Positions 26,558 to 34,884 of a stretch of DNA of 64,000 bases are shown here, in pieces; the first letter of the stretch is position 1, and each line of letters opens with the position of its first letter. The stretch is from JBHJGM01 sp964405825 (GTDB lineage: Bacteria > Verrucomicrobiota > Verrucomicrobiia > Opitutales > JBHJGM01). Below the pieces are notes generated by a model, which saw only the letters and a list, made by a program, of their open reading frames with translations, was not told the DNA's origin and ran no database searches. Position numbers and translations under genes: made by a program. Where the stretch lies: positions 71,858 through 135,857 of the forward strand of contig CAYOPI010000001.1 in NCBI GenBank assembly GCA_964405825.1. Reading direction: 5' to 3'.

Positions 26558-27619
26558 CTAGAGCCTCTCTTCGTCGTCCGCCTGCAGCGAGAGCGACTCC
26601 TTCCGGGCCCGCACCTTTCCGCGGGCCCTTTGTTTTTCGCGCCGCTCAAAACGCTTCGCCGCGTTCTCGACTTCAGCGCGCAGCTCAAAGTAATGGGCCA
26701 AGCGACGTTCGGAAAGCGCGCCGGACTCCAGCGCCTCGCGCACCGCGCAGCCGGGCTCCCCCTGATGCGAGCAGTTGGAAAACCGGCACCGCCCGCAGGT
26801 CTCGACCACATCGGCGAAGACCCGCTCAAAGGCCTCAAGGTTGCCCACAAGCTGAATCTCGCGCAGACCCGGCGTGTCGATAACCACGCCGCCATCGGGC
26901 AAAGGCAGCAGTTCGCGCCAGGTGGTGGTGTGCCGACCGCGGTGATCGGCCTCCCGGATGGCCCCCGTCTGCAGGGACTCCGCGCCCAGCAGGCGGTTGA
27001 TCAACGTGCTCTTGCCCATGCCCGAGGAACCCAGAAAAGCCGCCGTCTGACCGGGCCCGATGAGCGCCCGCACGGCCTCGACGCCTTCGCCCGTTTCCGC
27101 ACGCAGGCCCAGAACGGGCCGCCCCGTTGCCACCGTGCGCATCTGCGCGAGCAACGCCTCGGGGTCATCGGTCAGGTCTGTCTTGTTGAGCAGCAGAGCG
27201 GCCTCGGTCCCGCTGGCCTCGGCCAGCACGAGGAAGCGCTCCAGGCGGTTGAGGCGAAAGTCGCGGTCGGGCGTAGTCAGGATGAAAGCAATATCGACGT
27301 TGGCGGCGACGGGCTGGTTGGTGGCGCGCTTGCCGGCGGACTGACGCAGGAAAAGACTGCGGCGCTCCAGGATGCGGTCCACCACTGGCAGGCCTTCGTC
27401 GGCGGGCTGATAAAGCACCCAATCCCCTACGATAGCCGGGGAAGTGCCACGCTGGTGCAGGTGACCGGCAACGGTGGCGGTGAGCGTGCCGTCCTCGGCG
27501 GCGAGGGTACAGTCGTGCCGGTTCTGGCGGGTTACGCGGGCGGGTCGGAGCCCCGCTTCGAGGCCGGTCCGCGCTTGCTGGGCGCGTTGGGTGGACCAGC
27601 CCAGGGCGGCCAGCTTCAT
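26558..27619 (-). CDS. rsgA: Ribosome small-subunit-dependent GTPase A
   Basis: A circularly permuted GTPase that helps 30S maturation. 353 residues: an N-terminal OB-type domain, then G4 NKTD (about 145-148), G1 GSSGMGKST (about 197-205), HTTTWRELLPL and DTPGLRE (G3), then the zinc knuckle CGRCRFSNCSHQGEPGC. The basic C-terminal tail (rich in Arg and Lys) is suited to RNA contact. The order of motifs, G4 before G1, is diagnostic. The STAS gene ends 4 bp upstream of its start on the same strand. Confidence 0.96.
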   Translation of the reverse strand: MKLAALGWSTQRAQQARTGLEAGLRPARVTRQNRHDCTLAAEDGTLTATVAGHLHQRGTSPAIVGDWVLYQPADEGLPVVDRILERRSLFLRQSAGKRATNQPVAANVDIAFILTTPDRDFRLNRLERFLVLAEASGTEAALLLNKTDLTDDPEALLAQMRTVATGRPVLGLRAETGEGVEAVRALIGPGQTAAFLGSSGMGKSTLINRLLGAESLQTGAIREADHRGRHTTTWRELLPLPDGGVVIDTPGLREIQLVGNLEAFERVFADVVETCGRCRFSNCSHQGEPGCAVREALESGALSERRLAHYFELRAEVENAAKRFERREKQRARGKVRARKESLSLQADDEERL

Positions 27620-27623
27620 GGTT

Positions 27624-27956
27624 TCAGCGGCGCCGGCGATCCTTCAGCTGCACGCTGGCGATGGCGTCGAGATGACTCAGCCGGAACAGACGCTCGATCG
27701 ACCGGCTGCTGATTTCCAGGGTGACGTCGGCGCCGTCGGCCTTGGCCTTCTTGATGACAGCCAGGAGGGCATTCAGGCCCATCGAATCGATCATGCGCGC
27801 CGAGCGCAGGTCGATGGTCAGCTGCGAGCAGACCGGGCGCTGCGCGATCTCCTCGGCCAGCGCGCCCACGCGCTCCTCGGCGTTGGTGCTGAGAATGTCG
27901 CCCTTGACGCGCAATAGACAGCCGTCGGGCTCAGGTTGGACAGCTTGAGCAGCCAT
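27624..27956 (-). CDS. STAS-domain anti-sigma factor antagonist
   Basis: A 110-residue SpoIIAA/RsbV-type protein. The conserved phosphorylation-site loop is visible as ARMIDSMGLNAL, with Ser58 as the likely phospho-acceptor. These proteins bind a serine kinase/anti-sigma factor when unphosphorylated. The gene lies 27 bp downstream of a gene whose product carries both a PP2C phosphatase and an HATPase domain, which are the usual opposing activities acting on such a Ser. The target (sigma factor or other) is not in the window. Confidence 0.9.
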   Translation of the reverse strand: MAAQAVQPEPDGCLLRVKGDILSTNAEERVGALAEEIAQRPVCSQLTIDLRSARMIDSMGLNALLAVIKKAKADGADVTLEISSRSIERLFRLSHLDAIASVQLKDRRRR

Positions 27957-27983
27957 GTAATCGGAAGTGAGTTTCGGGAGAAA

Positions 27984-29591
27984 TTAGCCTAGCCGAAACT
28001 CGAAAATGACAGTCGAACCGTTATTGGCAACCTCCGATCGGTCGCTGAGCTGACGAATGATCGTCAGGCCCAGCTGGGCGCCGTCGAGCTTGGGCAGGCG
28101 TCCGATGCGGTGCTCGAGGTCAAAGCTGTGCCCGTGGCCGGGGTCGGAGACACGCCCGACCAGTTGCCCGGTCTGCTCGTTGTAGGTCACGGTAAAGTCG
28201 ACCAGCTTCTCGGGCGAACGCTCGCAGCCGTGAATCAGGCCGTTGAGAACGGCTTCGCGGCAACACAGCAGAAAGTCGTAGACGCGGTCATCGGCGGTCT
28301 TGGGCAGGGCAAACTGCAGGCTGCGGCGCCAGATGTTCTGGAAGCGATCAATGGCGTCGGCCTCGGACCCCGCGTACTGCTCGTTGAGCACGGGACGCCA
28401 GTCGGCCGAAGCCCCCGCCTCCGACGCTTCGAAGTCTAAACTCATGATCAGAATGTCGTCTTGCGCCTGGGCCAGCCGTTGGGCCCGTGTTTCCCCGGAT
28501 TGGCGAAGGAGCGCGTCCGCCAGCGCAGCCGCCCCCACTCCCTGATAAGCGGCATACTCGTGCAGCCCGTCCGTGCAAACATAAACACGGGCCAGCCCCT
28601 TCAGGGACACGCGCTCAGGCGAAAAGGTCCAGTCCTCGAACCAGCCCAGGGGCGGGTGGCCGCGTCCGCTGCGCTGCAGGGTACCATCGGCACCGACCAG
28701 CCACAGCGGGGGAAAGCCGCAGTTAAGCAATTCCAGGCAGCCGTCTTCGGGCTCCACCCGCGCCGCGCAGATCGAAAGTGAGGTGCCAATGGTGAAGCCC
28801 GCGGCGGCGGCTTCGGCCCTTGCCCAGTCCTCGGCCAGGGTCCGGTTGAACTGCGCCACGAGCCTTTCGAGGGGCTCACGCCGGTCGAGCTGCCCCCGGG
28901 CCATCCCCTGGAAGTAGGCCGACACAAAGCCCGCCCGCAGATCGTGACCCGAGACATCGCCGACGAGCCAGGTCAGCGCGTTGGGGTCGTCGGCATCAGG
29001 CAGGACGTTGATGAAATCGCCGCCCACCTCATGGCGCGGATGGAAGGCCAGGCGCAGCCGTCCGCCCAGGGCGTCCTCGTCGATGTGCTGAAAGAGGTGG
29101 TTGACCCGGGCGGTGTCGCGCACCTGCTGCTGGGTCTGGTTAAGTTGGCGCAGGCGGGCGGTCTCGGCGATGGCGCGCCGGAGGGCGGCGTCGAGTTCCT
29201 TGAGCGGGACAGGCTTTTCCAGAAAGTCGATCGCCCCGCCACGCAGCGACTGCCGGATGACCGCGCGCTCCCTCTCAGCGGTGATCAGAATGGTTGCCGG
29301 AACCCCCGGCAGCGAACGCAGCCAACGCAGCAAATCCAGCCCGCTCTCGCCCGGCATGCGGTAGTCGGTCAGGACGCAGGCGAAGTGCTCGACCCCCTCG
29401 GCCTCAATGCAGGCGCGGGCCTCCTCCGCCGAGTGCACCACGGTCGCCCGGCCGTCGAGCGCTTCTACCCGTTTGCCGTACAAGGTGGCGTTGAAAACGT
29501 CGTCGTCCACCACCAGCACGCGGGGCGCCTCTGGATGGGGGCCCGGTGCGTCGGTGCAATCCTCGCGGGCTGACCTGGTCGAACGCGGCAT
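27984..29591 (-). CDS. Response regulator with PP2C (SpoIIE) phosphatase and HATPase domains
   Basis: 535 residues in three parts. A receiver domain (about 24-140) with VLVVDDD, phospho-acceptor Asp76 in LTDYRMPG and Lys in LEKPVP. A PP2C/SpoIIE phosphatase (about 180-385) with metal motifs VGGDFINVL and GDVSGHD, and CTDGLHEY. A C-terminal HATPase of the RsbW type (about 420-535) with REAVLNGLIHG, SDPGHGHSF and QLGLTIIRQL. The protein combines input, phosphatase and possible kinase or anti-sigma functions, and would switch the adjacent STAS protein. Phosphorylation of Asp76 would come from an unseen histidine kinase. Confidence 0.92.
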   Translation of the reverse strand: MPRSTRSAREDCTDAPGPHPEAPRVLVVDDDVFNATLYGKRVEALDGRATVVHSAEEARACIEAEGVEHFACVLTDYRMPGESGLDLLRWLRSLPGVPATILITAERERAVIRQSLRGGAIDFLEKPVPLKELDAALRRAIAETARLRQLNQTQQQVRDTARVNHLFQHIDEDALGGRLRLAFHPRHEVGGDFINVLPDADDPNALTWLVGDVSGHDLRAGFVSAYFQGMARGQLDRREPLERLVAQFNRTLAEDWARAEAAAAGFTIGTSLSICAARVEPEDGCLELLNCGFPPLWLVGADGTLQRSGRGHPPLGWFEDWTFSPERVSLKGLARVYVCTDGLHEYAAYQGVGAAALADALLRQSGETRAQRLAQAQDDILIMSLDFEASEAGASADWRPVLNEQYAGSEADAIDRFQNIWRRSLQFALPKTADDRVYDFLLCCREAVLNGLIHGCERSPEKLVDFTVTYNEQTGQLVGRVSDPGHGHSFDLEHRIGRLPKLDGAQLGLTIIRQLSDRSEVANNGSTVIFEFRLG

Positions 29592-29643
29592 CTTTGTTGA
29601 ACGGGTAGCCTACGGAAAGCCGCCCGCGGCTCAACCGCGCAGT

Positions 29644-30582
29644 TCAGGACGAGGGCACGGGCGTAGGCAGGCCCGGCATCCAGCGATCGGACACCGCCGA
29701 CTCGCGCCGGCGCTCCTGCAGCAGGCGCTGAATGTAGCCGCCGTAGGTGCTCTTGCCGTAAGTTTCAGCCAGCGAGCGGAGAGCCTCGTCGCTGATCCAG
29801 CCCTGGCGCCAGGCGATCTCTTCCAGACAGGCGATGGCCATGCCCTGACGGTTCTGGATGACTTCCACGAACTGCGCCGCGTGCAGCAGGGCCAGTGGCG
29901 TGCCGGTGTCCATCCAGGCCGTGCCGCGCCCGAGGAACTCCACCCTCAGCTTTTCCTGCTCCAGGTAAAGGCGGTTGAGGTCGGTGATCTCAAGTTCGCC
30001 ACGGGCCGAGGGCGTCAGCGTGCGGGCCAGCTCGGGGGCCTGCTTGTCGTAGAAGTACAGGCCGGTCACGGCGTAGTTGGACTTGGGCGCGGCGGGCTTT
30101 TCCTCCAGGCCGATAGCCCTGCCGGAATCATCGAACTCGACCACTCCGTAACGTTCGGGATCAGACACGGCATAGCCAAAGACGGTTGCGCCATCCGGGC
30201 GGGCGTCAACCCGGCTCATCTTGGGCACCAGGTCGTGGCCAAAGAAAAGGTTGTCGCCCAGAATCAGACAACTGGGCGCACCGGCGAGAAACTCCTCGGC
30301 GATGATCAGCGCCTGGGCCAACCCGTCGGGACTGGGCTGGGCGGCGTACTGCAGGTTGATCCCCAATTGGCTGCCGTCGGCAAAGAGCCGCTCAAAGAGT
30401 GGCAGGTCGCGCGGGGTGGAAATCAGCAGGACGTCGCGGATGCCTGTGAGCATCAGGACCGAAAGCGGGTAGTAGACCAGCGGCTTGTCGTAGATGGGCA
30501 GCAGCTGCTTGCATACGGCCTGCGTGCTGGGATGCAGACGTGTGCCGGAGCCGCCTGCCAGAAGGATGCCTTTGCGTTCCAT
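29644..30582 (-). CDS. rmlA: Glucose-1-phosphate thymidylyltransferase
   Basis: Forms dTDP-glucose from dTTP and glucose-1-phosphate, the first step to dTDP-L-rhamnose. 312 residues. The nucleotide-binding signature GGSGTRL is followed by KQLLPIYDKP, then GDNLFFGHD, and the sugar-binding LEEKPAAPKSNYA. Length is slightly longer than usual because of a C-terminal tail rich in Pro. It is downstream of rmlB on the same strand; the reverse gene order to the classical rmlBDAC operon is not unusual. Confidence 0.96.
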   Translation of the reverse strand: MERKGILLAGGSGTRLHPSTQAVCKQLLPIYDKPLVYYPLSVLMLTGIRDVLLISTPRDLPLFERLFADGSQLGINLQYAAQPSPDGLAQALIIAEEFLAGAPSCLILGDNLFFGHDLVPKMSRVDARPDGATVFGYAVSDPERYGVVEFDDSGRAIGLEEKPAAPKSNYAVTGLYFYDKQAPELARTLTPSARGELEITDLNRLYLEQEKLRVEFLGRGTAWMDTGTPLALLHAAQFVEVIQNRQGMAIACLEEIAWRQGWISDEALRSLAETYGKSTYGGYIQRLLQERRRESAVSDRWMPGLPTPVPSS

Positions 30583-30648
30583 GGGTCGAGCCTGAGTTCC
30601 TTAGAATCGGACGATGAATCCTTGAAGCAAGGCTGGGCTCTTGCGGGG

Positions 30649-31833
30649 TCAGGCTTGTTGTCGCGTAATGGATGGCACTACCCCGGCCCCGAGCACGCCT
30701 CGCGGACTGTTGCCTCCGGCCCCGGCGATCCGGTGCGCTGCACCCTCCTCACCGCCTTGGGGGTCGGGTGCGGCCTGCACCTGCCCGTGGCGCTGGAGCG
30801 CGCCGCCGCCATCGTTGAGAATGTCCTCCCACCAGCTGCGGTTCGCCAGGTACCAGTCCACCGTTGCCCGCAGACCATCTTCCAGCGCGGTCGCCGGTTT
30901 CCAGCCCAGATCGTGCTCAAGGCGCCGGGCGTCCACGGCGTAGCGCAGATCGTGACCGGGGCGATCCTTGACGAACTGGATCAGCGAGGTGTGGTCGAAG
31001 CCGTCGCCGATCTTTTCGTTGAGGATCTGCAACAGCGCGGTGACCAGCTCGATGTTCTGGCGCTCGCAGTCACCGCCGATGTTGTAGCGCGCGCCTGGTT
31101 CGGCGCGGGTGGCGATCGTGTACAAGGCACTGGCATGGTCGTCGACATAGAGCCAGTCGCGCACGTTGGTGCCCTGGCCATAAATGGGTACGCGCTGCCG
31201 GCGCAGCGCGCTGATGATGACCACCGGCATCAGCTTTTCGGGAAACTGGTAGGGCCCGTAGTTGTTGGAGCAGTTGGTGATCAGAACGGGCAGCCCGTAG
31301 GTGCGGCCCCAGGCGCGCACGAGCAGATCGGCCCCGGCCTTCGAGGCGGCGTAGGGCGAGTTGGGCTGGTAGGGGGAGTCCTCGGTGAAGATGCCCTCGG
31401 GCCCGAGCGCGCCAAAAACCTCGTCGGTGGAAATGTGGACGAAGCGGAAGGGATGCTCCGGGGGCGACTTGGCCAGGTACCGACGTGAGGCTTCCAGCAG
31501 GGCGTGCGTGCCGCCGAGGTTCGTGTCGATGAAGGGCTTGCTGCTGTCGATCGAGCGGTCCACGTGCGACTCGGCCGCCATGTGGATGATGGTGTCGATC
31601 TGTTCGCTGGCCAGCAGTTGCTCCACCGCGGGCCCGTCGCAGATATCCATCTGGACAAAGCGGTAGCGGTCGGCACAGGCACGCTCCACCGCGGCCAGGT
31701 TCTGGCGCGTGCCGGCGTAGGAGAGTTTGTCCAGATTGACCACGCGCCCGGTGAACGCGTCGTGGCGAAACAGGTGGTGGATGAAGTTGGTGCCGATGAA
31801 ACCGCACCCACCCGTTACGAGGCAATTTTTCAT
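30649..31833 (-). CDS. rmlB: dTDP-glucose 4,6-dehydratase
   Basis: NAD-dependent SDR-family dehydratase giving dTDP-4-keto-6-deoxyglucose. 394 residues from the ATG at 31833. Rossmann motif GGCGFIG, catalytic STDEVFG and the YAASKAGAD catalytic Tyr/Lys are present, with GPYQFPEKLMP and RDWLYVDDH. The canonical protein ends near residue 345 after the WWEDIL segment. The last ~45 residues are Gly/Pro/Gln-rich low-complexity sequence. This tail could reflect read-through of a lost stop, or be a genuine extension. Confidence 0.94.
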   Translation of the reverse strand: MKNCLVTGGCGFIGTNFIHHLFRHDAFTGRVVNLDKLSYAGTRQNLAAVERACADRYRFVQMDICDGPAVEQLLASEQIDTIIHMAAESHVDRSIDSSKPFIDTNLGGTHALLEASRRYLAKSPPEHPFRFVHISTDEVFGALGPEGIFTEDSPYQPNSPYAASKAGADLLVRAWGRTYGLPVLITNCSNNYGPYQFPEKLMPVVIISALRRQRVPIYGQGTNVRDWLYVDDHASALYTIATRAEPGARYNIGGDCERQNIELVTALLQILNEKIGDGFDHTSLIQFVKDRPGHDLRYAVDARRLEHDLGWKPATALEDGLRATVDWYLANRSWWEDILNDGGGALQRHGQVQAAPDPQGGEEGAAHRIAGAGGNSPRGVLGAGVVPSITRQQA

Positions 31834-31898
31834 TACAGTGATTGGTGACAGCCGGTGATCGTGGGATGGAGCCCCTGCAAGCGCAACCACGCAATTGC

Positions 31899-32453
31899 CT
31901 AGGCAAAGCGCACCTCCAGCGCATCGAGGGTCGGCCAGCGGGTGTCCTTGTCGGCGACGATGATCTCCGCCGCCGGGACCATCCATTGTACGTCCAGCTT
32001 CGGGTCGTTCCAGAGCAGCCCGCCCTCGGACTGCGGATGATAGCGCTGGTCGACTTTGTAGAGGACCTCGGTGTTGTCTTCGAGGGTGAGGTAGGCGTGG
32101 GCGAAGCCCTGGGGCACGAAGAGCTGCCATTCGTTGCCGGCCGAGAGCACTTCGGAGACGTGCTGACCGTAAGTGGGCGAGCCCGCCCGAAGGTCCACCG
32201 CCACGTCCTGCACGGCGCCCTGCAACACCCGCACCAGCTTGGCCTGGGCAAAGGGCGGTGCCTGAAAGTGAAAGCCGCGCAGCGTTCCGCGGGCGAAAGA
32301 GAGCGCCTGGTTGTCCTGAACGAAGTGGGTGGTGGGGCCGGGGCCGTGCCACTCGTGGGCCTTGAAGGTCTCGCGGAAGGCACCGCGGGCGTCTTCATGA
32401 CGCCTGGGCTTGAGGCGCAAGACGCCGGACAGAGCGGTTTCGACAACTTCCAT
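31899..32453 (-). CDS. rmlC: dTDP-4-dehydrorhamnose 3,5-epimerase
   Basis: Cupin-fold epimerase, 184 residues. The catalytic His-Asp pair region is visible in RGFHFQAPPFAQAKLVRV and AVDLRAGSPTYG, and FVPQGFAHAY is the second conserved His motif. It would act on the RmlB product. RmlD, the final reductase, is not encoded in this cluster; the next gene upstream is a different type of oxidoreductase. All are on the minus strand and closely spaced. Confidence 0.95.
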   Translation of the reverse strand: MEVVETALSGVLRLKPRRHEDARGAFRETFKAHEWHGPGPTTHFVQDNQALSFARGTLRGFHFQAPPFAQAKLVRVLQGAVQDVAVDLRAGSPTYGQHVSEVLSAGNEWQLFVPQGFAHAYLTLEDNTEVLYKVDQRYHPQSEGGLLWNDPKLDVQWMVPAAEIIVADKDTRWPTLDALEVRFA

Positions 32454-32471
32454 GGTGGCGCTGCAGGAGGC

Positions 32472-33635
32472 TCAGGATGGAGCCAGCGCGGTGGCCTCGA
32501 TCGACTTCCAGGCGCGCAGGACCGCCGAGTCAGCGATCTCAACGTCGTCGAAGGTGACGATGTGGCCGGGCTCAAGGTCGCGCTTGAAGGTGATGTTCTG
32601 GGCCAGGCAAATGGGCAGGTGGCCCGGGCGCCGGGTGAGGTCGACGGTGATGCCGCGCATGAGAAAACTGCCGGCACCGCGATTGAGTCTGGTGCCCGCG
32701 GCGATCGGTTTCTTGGTCAGGGCGGCCACGCTGAAACGCGGAGCGGCGCTGTTGGTCAGCAACGGCTGGCCGGACTCGATCACCTGACGCAGGGTCTGCA
32801 GGGCTTCGAAGGCGAGCAGGCAGCAGAAGTGCTCGACCACGTAGTACGGGCCCTCGCCCATCTTCATGTTCACGAGCGCGTTCTGTTGAGCCGGATCGTG
32901 GGTGGCCACGCAGATGACCCCGTGGCCCAGGCTCTTGTCGATGATGAAGTCGCTGACGGGCTCGCCCGTGGCTTCAGCGAGTGCGCCAAAGTGCCGGGCG
33001 GCGTGGTTGATGTCGTTGGTCTCCAGCCCGACGAGGCCCTCCTGCGCAATCCCCAGACCCAGCCCGTTGGCCACGAGGCATTGCTCGACCTGGATCTTCG
33101 TGCCGTCGGTGAAGGAGGTGATCATCTCCACGGAGTTTGCCTTCTTCTCGGCCCAGAAGTGCATCTCCTCCGGCGTCGGGTCGGGGTTGAAGAAGCCCTT
33201 CAGGTTGAGCAGCGCCTTGGGCTCGAAGCCCCACTCCAGAGCGTTGCGGTGCAGGGTGGCGATGCTGCCGGGCTGGTCGCCGGCGGCCTCACTGAGCAGG
33301 CCCTGACCGGCAAAGTGCGTCCCGACTGAAACGTGAAACTCCGGGTTGAGCGTGAGCACGGGCAAACCCCGCGAGAGCGCTTCGCCAACCACCTCAAACG
33401 CGTGAAAGGCGTCCCCGCTGCACTCGAAGACGACGTCGCAGCGGTCGAGGAAATCCGTCGTCGAGTTGGTCAGGAGGTTCGCCGCGGGGAACTCCTTCAC
33501 CGTGTCCACGGCCCGGCGGGTGAGCACCGAAGACAACTGCGGCTCACCGCGGCGCAGGACCTCGGTGGCCAGATGCGTGGCGATGAAGCCACTGCCGATG
33601 ATCCCCAGGCGCAGGGTGTTCAGGCCAAAACTCAT
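32472..33635 (-). CDS. NAD(P)-dependent oxidoreductase with C-terminal SAF domain (COG4091-like)
   Basis: 387 residues. The N-terminal Rossmann fold (LRLGIIGSGFIATHLATEVL) belongs to the homoserine-dehydrogenase-like class. A middle substrate domain follows, and the C-terminal 70 residues (PIAAGTRLNRG, CLAQNITFKRDLEPGHIVTF) match a SAF domain as in sialic-acid synthases and antifreeze proteins. This layout is known as predicted homoserine dehydrogenase with SAF, and occurs in nucleotide-sugar or surface-glycan clusters. Activity is unknown. Its start codon overlaps the stop of the downstream-reading glycosyltransferase (ATGA, 33632-33635), so the two are coupled. Confidence 0.78.
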   Translation of the reverse strand: MSFGLNTLRLGIIGSGFIATHLATEVLRRGEPQLSSVLTRRAVDTVKEFPAANLLTNSTTDFLDRCDVVFECSGDAFHAFEVVGEALSRGLPVLTLNPEFHVSVGTHFAGQGLLSEAAGDQPGSIATLHRNALEWGFEPKALLNLKGFFNPDPTPEEMHFWAEKKANSVEMITSFTDGTKIQVEQCLVANGLGLGIAQEGLVGLETNDINHAARHFGALAEATGEPVSDFIIDKSLGHGVICVATHDPAQQNALVNMKMGEGPYYVVEHFCCLLAFEALQTLRQVIESGQPLLTNSAAPRFSVAALTKKPIAAGTRLNRGAGSFLMRGITVDLTRRPGHLPICLAQNITFKRDLEPGHIVTFDDVEIADSAVLRAWKSIEATALAPS

Positions 33636-34780
33636 GCGGGCACCATCTCCGGTTGCGGGTCTGCCGTCATTACTTTTTCCAGGAGCTTCAAGTGTTCGCG
33701 CCCCAGCACCTCGACGCTGTAGCGCTCGATGACCGACTGCCGGGCGGCGCGCCCCACCTGCTCACGCAGCGCGGCCGACTGCACCAGGGCGCTGAGGTGC
33801 TCGAACCACTCCTCCTCGCTCTGGGCGAAGAATCCAGTCTTGCCCTGCTCGATGAGTTCCTCGTCGGCGCGGGAGGGGGTGCAGACCACGGGCAACCCGG
33901 AGGCCATGTAGGTCTGGACCTTCGCGCCGGGTTTGCGCTGCTTGCGAAAGTCCTCGGGGTCCTTCAGCGCCACACCGATATCGGCGGTCAGGCGCAGGGT
34001 CTCCCAATTGGCGATCTCCCAGTTGACATACTCGACGAAGCCCTCGCGCCGGCTGGGATCGTTGGTGTGGTAGAGAATGCGCACGGGCACCTCGAGTTCA
34101 CGGTTGAGCCGTTGCACCAGCGGATTGAAGAACTTCTCCACCGAGAGGTTTTCGCGGTAGCCCTCCCAGATGATCCGCACCTCGTCGCGTTCGCGGTAGT
34201 CCGTCTTGAAGCGCCGGGAGATGATCGGCGTGGGCAGGTAAATCGACGGGACGGGGTACGCCTGCAGGTCTTCGAAAGTCAGCGGGTTCTCGGCGATGAA
34301 GCCGTCGACCATCTCCATGAACCATTTCTCGGTGAGGTAATTGCGCGGGTGAACGATGTTGTCGGAGGTGTTGAAAAGAAGCTTCTTGCCGGAGTCCTTG
34401 AGCGCCCGGATGCGCTCCGGACCGAGGAAGTCGAACTCCTTCACCAGCACGATGGCGTCAAAGCGCTCGAAGTCCGCGTCGGTGTCCTCAAAGAAAATGT
34501 CGGCGTCGTAGCGGTCGCTGTGTGCGTTGATGTAGTCGACGTAGGGGTCGATCTCCCACTTGCGCCCGGCCAGTTGACGCTCCACGTGCAGGATGGGCCC
34601 GAAGCCGATGCAGGGACGCCAGGAAAAAAGCCGGCGCCGACGCAGGCGCATCATCCAGGTCAGGCGGACCTTGTAGCAGAAGTGGGAGCGGTAGCCGAAA
34701 CAGCGCCCGAGGCAGCCGTAAATGGCTGGCTTGAAGCGGCGAATCCAGGACACGAAAGGATTTTCGGAAGACTCAGGCAT
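33632..34780 (-). CDS. GT-B-type glycosyltransferase, tandem paralogue 1
   Basis: About 382 residues from the ATG at 34780; a TTG at 34801 would add 7 residues. The GT4-like C-terminal donor domain is recognised from GAKVQTYMASGLPVV and the ELIEQGKTGFF segment, typical of family 4 glycosyltransferases. The N-terminal 150 residues (IGFGPILHVERQL, EIDPYVDYINAHS) are shared with the next gene and not with common GTs. Acceptor and donor are unknown; the rml genes nearby suggest a rhamnosyl donor. Its 3' end overlaps the SAF-domain gene. Confidence 0.85.
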   Translation of the reverse strand: MPESSENPFVSWIRRFKPAIYGCLGRCFGYRSHFCYKVRLTWMMRLRRRRLFSWRPCIGFGPILHVERQLAGRKWEIDPYVDYINAHSDRYDADIFFEDTDADFERFDAIVLVKEFDFLGPERIRALKDSGKKLLFNTSDNIVHPRNYLTEKWFMEMVDGFIAENPLTFEDLQAYPVPSIYLPTPIISRRFKTDYRERDEVRIIWEGYRENLSVEKFFNPLVQRLNRELEVPVRILYHTNDPSRREGFVEYVNWEIANWETLRLTADIGVALKDPEDFRKQRKPGAKVQTYMASGLPVVCTPSRADEELIEQGKTGFFAQSEEEWFEHLSALVQSAALREQVGRAARQSVIERYSVEVLGREHLKLLEKVMTADPQPEMVPA

Positions 34781-34832
34781 CCGCGGGACAGCAGGGGACA
34801 AGCTTCACCATTCGATAAAGTGTTCGTCCTGT

Positions 34833-34864
34833 CTAGAACGTAATTGAGCAAAGATACGTTCTAG
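34833..34864. repeat. Perfect 10-bp inverted repeat between the two glycosyltransferase genes
   Basis: CTAGAACGTA (34833-34842) and TACGTTCTAG (34855-34864) are perfectly complementary arms around a 12-nt loop. It lies 20 bp after the stop of the upstream gene and 53 bp before the ATG of the next. No T-run follows on the minus strand, so it is more likely an mRNA structure or operator than a simple terminator. Confidence 0.75.
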
Positions 34865-34884
34865 CTACTGCTGCACAGACGTTC

